Below the pieces are notes generated by a model. It did not search any database and was not told where the DNA came from. It was given only the letters and a program-made list of their open reading frames with translations. DNA of 64,000 nt from Pseudofabraea citricarpa (lineage: Eukaryota > Ascomycota > Leotiomycetes > Helotiales > Dermateaceae), in the NCBI GenBank assembly GCA_029641185.1, contig JAPWGK010000001.1:1624501-1688500 (forward strand). Reading direction: 5' to 3'. Every line of letters starts with the position of its first letter. Position 1 is the stretch's first letter. Shown in pieces: positions 56,501 to 64,000 of this stretch. The position numbers and the translations under genes were made by a program.

Positions 56501-57772
56501 TGTGATTCAATGTGACCTTTAAATCGAGCTGTTGTGTGGAGATGACCAGTAGAAGCCGTGGTTTGCCAGCAGCTACCATAGGTGGATGGGTAGGTAGGGA
56601 TGTATGCTGAGGGCGCGGGGTGAGCTTGTTGAGTTTCGGCAGGAGCTCAAACAGAGTTCACAGAAATCTCAAAACTTGGAGGATGTCAAGTGACCACCAA
56701 TTCTGGATATCAAAAGAAACAGAAGCTCGAGAATGCAGGAGGTGTTGTTTGTATTGTGTCCAAGAGAGGGATAGGAGGTTAAAGGGGAGGAGCAGCAGTC
56801 GGTTCTCGCCTATGGGGAAGTGCCCCGTGTGATTCGCCGATCTGCGCTGCACAAGGATCAGATATGTCACCACGTGACTAAAACAAACATCCCCAATTTA
56901 TTTGTTTCACGAGATATAGAGCAGTAATCTATATCTTCTCTTAACCTTAGATTTCACTTTGCATCTAGTTCAATCGTCACAAAAGTAGGATCACGACACG
57001 CGCCTATGGATTTGAAAGGAGTAAATAGCTACCGCCGTGGAAAACATTTTGTTATAGTTTCTCCATTGAAGAAGCTAGTTACTATGGTAGTTTTCTTTTC
57101 ATATTTATTATCTACCTGGGCAACTCCTATAGCTATCAGAATTCACAACTTTCAAGAGTATTCCTTTTTTACTAGCTTCAGTTCTATGGCAAGGCCACAA
57201 GCCATTGAAGCCTCGAACCGTTTAAAGCACTTGCCGATCCTTTTTGTTCCTCTTTCAACATGGTTACAAATTCTCTCAAGGCCATTTCTGAACCCTGCCA
57301 TTTGATCTTCAATAACGTTAATAGGACTTTTCGTCTGACGTTCTTCTCGTCGGCACATCCCCAGCTCCTAAAAGGGAGGACGGTAAGACGTAGCTGTTAA
57401 AGAGTTGAGCTACCATGATATCTGACAATACTCTGCGGTGTGGATTGGTTGCCGATTTGACCTGTACAGCTGAGTTGACATGGGGAAGAAATGCGATAAG
57501 TTTTTCTGTTCTATTATATCTCCTTGGCCCCAAGAAAGTGAAGAATGCCGATCGTGCTTTGAACATGTGAATTTGTTGAGACCTGAGCCTAATTCAACAA
57601 AGCAGTAGCTATCAACAAGAGACTTTCTTGAGGCCCAAATACCATCGGGTCAGAATTATGAGATTAAGGAATACCATAACCTCGAGCCCGTGATCACATT
57701 TTGGAGCCTTCAGAATAACAGGGCTGGTTAGCTAAGGATTCTTTATTTTCCTTTCATTCGGCCACAGGATGT
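56501..57772. other. Intergenic ISN1 / MED17, no supported gene
   Basis: 1.27 kb with AT-rich middle. Open frames at 57006-57305 (plus) and 57318-57566 (minus) have no recognised motif and no extendable splice partners. Left part is the ISN1 promoter. Confidence 0.5.
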
Positions 57773-59821
57773 TTATTTTCTCCACTTCCCAGCCTCTTCA
57801 ACCACATCCTCCAGGTTTCGAATCAATTCATCGATACCCTCACCAAGAAACATACCTCCAATTCGCTTTCCCTTCCATTCATAAATACCTTCACCCTTGT
57901 CCAATTTCTTTCTCGATTTGCCCTCCTCTGTTCCACTAAGCCATTCCCATCGCACCTCCAAGTTATCGTCTTTAACTTCAAAGCATAGCTGCTTACTCCG
58001 CCCTTGTCCCGCAAAACTCTTGCGTAGGATATTCATCTGACTAGTTGGATACCACCCTTCCTTTCCACTTGAGCTGGTTGGTGTCTCATCATCTCCCTCG
58101 CCAACAAATACAGTCGCCAAGCCACAGCTAACAAACCAGTAAACAAGATCTTTCAATTCGCCAAAGCTAGAGAGAGTATTAGGTGGCCTGAATGTATCAG
58201 GAAGCGGGGAAGGCTGAGATATAGATATAAGATGGATAGTGCCTGCGATGCCACCGACTATCGGATTTCCATACAGATACTGCGCTGTGCGAGATTTAAT
58301 AATCATAGACAACGAAGGTGTCATTGTTAGAGTAGTAGTCACTTCAAAGCGATCAAATAGAGTCGAAATGACACTCTCCGCGGCTGTTAAGTCGGCAGAG
58401 GGATTTCCCGTTGTTGTATTAATGGTATAACTAGGCGAGGGCTTGAGTCCAGTCGAAGTAAGAGTGCTGCAAAGCGGCGTAAGAAGAGAGTGCAATGCAA
58501 TAAGAGTATTTTGATGGCATAAGCGGGTAACTATTGGACGCAAGAGATCATACGTAAGAGTCGGACGCTTGGATGCTGAGATTGGTGGTTGTGGTTTGAC
58601 ACGACGCCGGTGATTTTTGCGATGAGTGTAACTGAGTAGAATCTGCAAGGCAAGAGAAAACCCTTCGGCTAAAGTATTATCTCCAACAGCAGGAGGGTTA
58701 ACTGCGATATCAATTGGGACAAGATCCAAAACCATTGTCTTGGTCGGTGTTATTGGGCAAGTTATTGTAGTTTCTTGAGCTCGTATGCCATAGGATGCAA
58801 GAGTACGTGACTCTCTATTTAATTCCTGCCACAACTCCTCGGCAAATATTGAGTTTCGTGCTTGGAGAATAAGATGTTCGATTGGGGCATCTTCTGGCAC
58901 AGCTGTGGATAAGGAAGACTCCCCCGTCTCAATGCCATTGGTACGGATACGGACGCGTAGCTGCTTGGGAGGGGATCCAAAGATTCCTTGGTCAAGATAC
59001 ACTGAGCCATCGGGATTACGTCGCATAGCTGCAAGACTACGATTTTTGAAGGTCGGTGCAGCTGCTGAAGATTAGGAAACGAAGCTTTCAAAAGGATAGG
59101 CATGCTTACATTCTGAGAATCCAAACCTGACGCCAAGAGTATGCCTTTCTTGGGGCAATTTACAGATAGACCAGCCTTTTTCACTAACCGCCAATACTTG
59201 CTCCCAGTACCTTGTCTCCGATTCGATCTCCTTTTCAAGTCTCGTAGCTGATGCAAGTATAAAATCAACCGATTTGTTGATAGTCTGAACTTTCCAGCCC
59301 TTAGCGACGCGCTTATCTTCTTCTTTTTGAACTGGTGTAATTCGAGGTGTTTGAAGCCTATCCGCGCCCAAAGTCCCCATTCCAACCGAGTCTCGAAGGT
59401 AGGCTGAGATGGACAGACTTGCTTGTACCGGGGTATCTTTCGACAACAAGAGGGAAATAAAATCTAGTGCACATATTGACGAAAAATGAGCTTGCCTGAT
59501 ATTTTGTTAGTATGTATGCACCGGCAAACATCCTTCAGTGGCCTACTCAATCTGCATCAGCATCTCTTCTCGTGCTGCCATGATGATTTTGAGCCGATCC
59601 GGCTGCTCCTCCTCTTCGTCCTCACTCGAGTCATTTTCTCCTGTGTCCCCGCCAGCTTCGAGCTGACGGATCTCTTCTCGCAGACTGTCTTCACTGACAT
59701 TGCGAAAGTCCCCGCGTTCGAAATTGATGCGGGAGATCAAAGACGGCAGCGCGTTGACATTGTTGTCCTTCGAGGGCCACGCGCGCAACGAGATGGGAAA
59801 CTGGTCGGGAATGGAGCCCAT
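57773..59821 (-). CDS. MED17: Mediator complex subunit 17 (Srb4)
   Basis: Exons 59821-59547, 59495-59110 and 59064-57773 encode 650 residues. The N-terminus MGSIPDQFPISLRAWPSKD is the conserved Med17 opening. Then comes an acidic stretch (EDEEEEQPDRLKIIMAAREEML), DFISLLLSKDTP and the block KGWKVQTINKSVDFILASATRLEKEIESETRYW. The C-terminal domain starts at RNPDGSVYLDQG, followed by LILQARNSIFAEELWQELNRESR. Med17 is the head-module scaffold of Mediator, needed for almost all RNA polymerase II transcription. Both introns (51 and 45 bp) are in phase. Divergent from phosphofructokinase. Confidence 0.9.
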
Positions 59822-60640
59822 AGCTGCGAGATGCTATGATTGTCGAGATGGCGGTGAGCTCGACGCAGGAATGGCGCTTGAGGAGTTTCTGCCAGTGGCT
59901 CCTGATGATAGTCTTGTCGCTTCAGATGCGCGCACCCTGGAGGGTTTTCAATAATAGTCTGCGTGGATCTTCTGCAGCCTCGCGATGGCCGCCACAGTTC
60001 TACAGCCACAGCCACAGCAACTGCCCACAGCCTTCTCCTCTTCCTCGTCCTCTTCCTCCTCGCTCGCTCTCACACGTAATCCGGATCCCTCAACGCTTGC
60101 TACGTGATCTTCACGTACCGATGCCGTAGTCCTCATCCACCTCAGAAGCTGGAAGGATGCAGCGGGAGCACTGGGGACGTGGATTTCCAACGTCATTCAA
60201 GTGGTTCGGTGTGCAATAGCGTCCGAGATGCGACCGACTTTGCTGCTCAGTGTGTTCGGTGTTCAGGAACCGGGGGGCATGTATTGCACACGGTGGGCCA
60301 ATGATGAAAGCAACAACGAGGTGTGCAGCCCCCAGTTGCGGTAAGCAACAGCTTATCGCCAGGGTGAAGGTACTGTGAGGAGCAGAGGAGCGTGTGAGAT
60401 AAGGCTGGGCGATAAAGCTTTGACAGTGACGATCCACTCACCTCCCACCTCGTTTCTTTCTTTTTTCGATGTCATAGGGCAACGAAACACAACCTGAAAA
60501 AAGCCTCCCTCCCGAACAATTGAAGTACCCCGCCTTGTTCTGCTTTTCCTCCTACTCATCTTCTCTCTTGACCTCTTGCCCTTATCCTTACTTTTTTTCT
60601 CTTTCCTTCACCACCTCACCTTTTTACACAACTCAACAAA
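59822..60640. promoter_or_regulatory. Divergent promoter region MED17 / PFK1
   Basis: 819 bp. The 110 bp before 60641 are strongly pyrimidine-rich and end in acaactcaacaaaATG, a leader and start context typical of highly expressed fungal genes. Short overlapping frames in several phases are not called. Confidence 0.55.
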
Positions 60641-63148
60641 ATGGCACCCCACCAACCCCCGCCAGCCCTGGCCGGCAAGAAACGCCGTATCGCAATGATG
60701 ACCAGCGGGGGGGATTCCCCGGGTATGAACGGTGCAATCCGGGCCGTTGTACGCATGGCACTTGAAAAGGACTGCGAAGCCTACTGTGTCTACGAAGGAT
60801 ATGAGGGTCTTGTCCAGGGAGGAGACCTCATACGGAAGATGGGATGGTCGGACGTACGCGGGTGGCTTTCAGAAGGAGGGACACTTATTGGCACTGCAAG
60901 ATGCATGGCTTTCTATGAACGGCCTGGCAGACTGCAAGCTGCGAAGAACATGGTACTCAATGGCATCGATGCTTTGATTATCTGTGGTGGAGATGGTTCC
61001 CTTACGGGAGCTGACAAGTTCCGGTCGGAATGGCCAAGTTTGATCGAGGAGTTGGTTCAGAAAAAGGAACTGACTGCAGAACAAGTTGCTCCATTCAAAC
61101 ATCTCAACATTGTTGGACTTGTTGGCTCAATCGACAACGACATGTCTGGGACCGATGCTACAATTGGCTGCTTTTCTGCTCTAGCTAGAATTTGCGAGAT
61201 GGTTGATTACATTGAGGCCACTGCTTCATCGCATTCCCGAGCCTTCGTTATCGAGGTCATGGGTAGACATTGTGGGTGGTTAGCTCTTATGGCCGGTGTA
61301 GCTACTGGAGCAGATTTCGTTTTCATTCCAGAGAAGCCTCGTGCCGATGACTGGCGGAAGGAGATGTGTGCTATTATTGCTGATGTAAATTCCCCCTTCT
61401 CCCTTTACTCTATTATATATCTAAAAATGTCAACTAACTATTTGAAAAGCACAGAAAAATCGGGAAGAGAAAGACGATTGTCCTCGTCGCCGAAGGAGCC
61501 CACGACCGACAAGGTAATAAGATCAGTGCTGAAGAGATCAAGAATCTTCTGTCAGACAAAAGCGAAGGTGGTCTCGCTTTAGATACCCGAATTACAACTC
61601 TTGGACACGTTCAACGCGGTGGATCAGCTTGTGCTTATGATCGATATCTGTCAACCTTACAAGGTGTAGAGGCAGTAAATGCAGTTCTTGATGCGACACC
61701 AGAAACGCCAACACCTTTTATTGCAATCAACGAGAACAAGATCACGAGAAAACCTCTCGTTCAAGCTGTCATTGATACAAAGGAGGTTGCACATGCTATT
61801 GATTCGCAAGACTATGAGAAGGCTATGCAACTCCGCGACACGGAATTTTCGGATTTCTATAACTCATATATGACTACGACAGCGACGAGTTTAAACAAAG
61901 AAATGGCTCTTCCAAAAAAGAAGGTAAGCGATTCGCAAGAGTTACATGAAGTTCAATTTGGCTTATAATTTATAGCACATGCGAATTGCCATCATTCATG
62001 TTGGAGCTCCTGCTGGCGGAGTAAACGCTGCCACTCGTGCCGCCGTTGCCTACTGCCTTACCCGTGGACACACTCCTATTGCGATTCACAACGGATTTGC
62101 TGGATTGGCCAGACATCACGGCGATAAACCTCTGGGAGCTGTGCGTGAATTCGACTGGCTAGATGTTGATGGTTGGGCAAGCAAAGGTGGATCAGAGATC
62201 GGCATGAACCGTGAATTGCCTTCAGAATCGGGTATGGCACACATTGCTGGTCTCTTTGGGGAATACAAACTTGATGGTCTATTCATCATTGGTGGATTCG
62301 AAGCTTTCCACGCCTTGTCAGAATTACGACAAGCTCGAACCCAATACTCATCCTTGTGTATTCCCATGACACTTCTTCCAGCAACCATCTCCAACAACGT
62401 TCCAGGCACTGAATATTCGCTTGGCTCAGATACTTGTTTAAACGAGCTTGTTGCATACTGCGACAAAATCAAACAATCTGCTTCCGCTTCTCGTCGCCGA
62501 GTTTTCGTAATTGAAACTCAAGGTGGACGTTCTGGCTATATTGCAACGCTCGCCGGTCTCTCTGTCGGTGCAGTAGCCGTCTACACCCCAGAAGAAGGAA
62601 TTCACATCAATATGCTGGCAGCAGATATCAACCACTTGAAAGATGTATTCGCCAGGGATTCAGGGCAGTCCAGAGCTGGTCGTCTGATCCTCATCAACGA
62701 GAAGGCTTCCAAGGTCTACAATGGCAAGCTAATCGCAGATATGATTCGAGAAGAAGCTGAGAATAGATTCGAAGCCCGTGACTCAGTCCCAGGTCATGTT
62801 CAACAAGGAGGTGTTCCCTCGCCAATGGACCGCACACGAGCCGTTCGTCTAGCAATCAAGTGTATTGAAAAACTCGAGGAATTTGAAGACCGATCCGATT
62901 CAGCGCTCATTGATTCCCCTCAATCATGCTCAGTCATCGGTATCAAGGGAGCCAGTGTCGTCTTCAGCCCGATGAAGGAAGTTGAGGAGAACGAAACCGA
63001 CTGGAAGAACCGCCGGCCCAAGGATGAGTTCTGGATGGTTCTCAAGAGTGTCGTAGATGTGCTCAGTGGTAGACCCGAAGTCCCTCCACCTCACAGTCCT
63101 CTGGTTGGACTCAAGGCTAAGGATGCTAAGAGAGGACTCTATGCTTAG
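60641..63148 (+). CDS. PFK1: ATP-dependent 6-phosphofructokinase, eukaryotic tandem type
   Basis: Exons 60641-61384, 61450-61923 and 61976-63148 encode 796 residues, two fused PFK domains. The N-terminal catalytic half has [48 protein letters not shown] (with the catalytic Asp) and [15 protein letters not shown]. The C-terminal half, beginning [20 protein letters not shown], has [11 protein letters not shown] and [17 protein letters not shown], with catalytic residues replaced as in the regulatory half. The enzyme commits fructose-6-phosphate to glycolysis. The first intron must end at GAAAAG (61449), not at the CACAG 5 bp further, to keep [17 protein letters not shown] in frame. It lacks the roughly 200-residue N-terminal extension of yeast Pfk1/Pfk2, as in filamentous fungi. 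Confidence 0.95.
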
Positions 63149-63816
63149 ACTTTCAATTGTCTCGTAGTCAAATGCCTTCAATTCAACCATGATTAAAGTT
63201 GGTTCTATCTATAACCTGTCAAATTTGGTTTCACTGTCTTAATATACGCTTAATGATTGCGCGCTTCGGCTGGGGTTTGAGCTGCATCTATGCTCCATTG
63301 TTCACTGTGTAAACTATACCACGTTGAATTCAATCACAGCACCATAAATTCATAAGGAAAAATAATTTGCATTAGCTTAATTCTTTGATACTTCCACACA
63401 TAAGATTTGGTGTGCCATGCTTAGTGCAGGTACACAAAAGTGGCAATCTCAAGTTCGCTACTCAATTCGCCAACCTTGGTTTCTTTTCCCATGGAAACAG
63501 TTTACCACACCAAGCAGAAAGCAAAATACAGATAAAGAAAATCAGACAACGAAAGTAAACGAGGTGCCGATCTTGCATTTAGGAATTTCGGTATCTTTAA
63601 CCTCGTGGTTTACAGTGGTATTGCAGGGAAAGAAAGAAAGAAAGAGCAAAAAGTACGAGCAAGAATCGCCATGATAGAAGATAGGCGCCAAACTCCTGCG
63701 CTCTGAATAGTACCTAGGAGAGGCACGGTTAATTTTGTTGATACAAATCCTCTGGGAAAGAGGGCTTTATTGCGAGTATTGTAGGTTATAATAAATCTTT
63801 CCCCGAGAGATAGAGA
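63149..63816. other. Convergent 3' region
   Basis: 668 bp between PFK1 and the minus-strand gene at the right edge. Contains a gaaa x4 microsatellite near 63629-63645. No gene seen. Confidence 0.5.
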
Positions 63817-64000
63817 TTAATTTCCGGCAGCGTTACGCTTTCGTTGAGCTTTCGGACGGCCCGCGGTCTTAGACGTAGCTTTTCTATGATGAGATCAGTA
63901 TATACTCGATTTGCTTTGCTGTGGACTGTTTAATCATACCTGCCCTTGAGTTTAGGGAGTGATGCTTCGCTGTCCGGTTCGGAAGTGGAGGATGGAGTCT
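63817..64000 (-). CDS. 3' end of an unknown gene with a basic AT-hook-like C-terminus (partial)
   Basis: Two exon pieces, 64000-63940 (continuing beyond the window) and 63883-63817, joined over a 56-bp intron (AG|GTATGA to CATAG|A). The reading frame gives TPSSTSEPDSEASLPKLKGR then KATSKTAGRPKAQRKRNAAGN and a stop. AGRPKAQRKR resembles an AT-hook or basic DNA/RNA-binding tail, so the product may be nuclear. Too little is present to name it. Confidence 0.55.

Noticed and set aside
57006..57566. Two frames of 99 and 82 codons in the ISN1/MED17 gap
   Set aside because: No motif, AT-rich DNA, no splice-consistent extensions.
1..64000. CRISPR arrays, bacterial operons, rRNA or tRNA genes
   Set aside because: Gene structure is eukaryotic with introns throughout; tandem repeats have no spacer pattern, and no cloverleaf with proper A and B boxes was found by eye.

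Overview
The window reads as nuclear DNA of a filamentous ascomycete (Pezizomycotina). Genes have short introns (mostly 48-90 bp, GTRNGT donors, CTRAC-like branch sites, YAG acceptors). It also encodes fungal-type proteins: V-ATPase c' (Vma11), Isn1, Rom2, Zn2Cys6 and C2H2 regulators, Mcp1. Residue-level resemblance to families I remember suggests Leotiomycetes/Helotiales, but that is an impression, not a result. Exon boundaries were assigned by hand from splice signals and frame continuity. For every complete multi-exon model the summed exon length is a multiple of three.

Layout. 0-2.1 kb: decayed ORF with RIP-like stops, then a secreted pepsin-type aspartic protease whose intron carries a minisatellite. 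4.9-10.3 kb: divergent VMA11 and ROM2 (Rho1 GEF). 10.3-12.5 kb: long non-coding stretch leading to an 80-residue cysteine-motif protein. 13.7-20 kb: small membrane protein / PRP38, then a secreted metallophosphoesterase / mitochondrial GatA. 20.6-26.5 kb: methyltransferase, disordered basic protein, mitochondrial enoyl reductase. 27-32.8 kb: NC2-beta with a 941-bp intron holding a nested ORF, mitoribosomal mS45, a tyrosine phosphatase and a CCDC97-like protein. 34.4-37.4 kb: ATG3 and PDB1.

38.4-47.4 kb looks like an accessory metabolic neighbourhood: ketopantoate-reductase-like enzyme, class II aldolase, amino-acid permease (with two GC-AG introns) and a Zn2Cys6 regulator. 47.7-49.5 kb: C2H2 protein and MCP1. 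49.5-54.5 kb is the most unusual part: a 1080-residue protein with an apparent papain-fold (OTU-order Cys...His) N-terminal domain, SH3-like segments and a lysine/alanine/proline repeat, plus a truncated relative 1 kb away. 54.9-64 kb returns to housekeeping genes: ISN1, MED17, phosphofructokinase, and the end of an AT-hook-like gene cut by the window edge.

Much of the window is conserved single-gene biology arranged as divergent pairs sharing short intergenic promoters. Novelty is concentrated in the 49.8-54.5 kb locus, the nested ORF in NC2-beta, the small cysteine protein at 12.5 kb, and the minisatellite intron.
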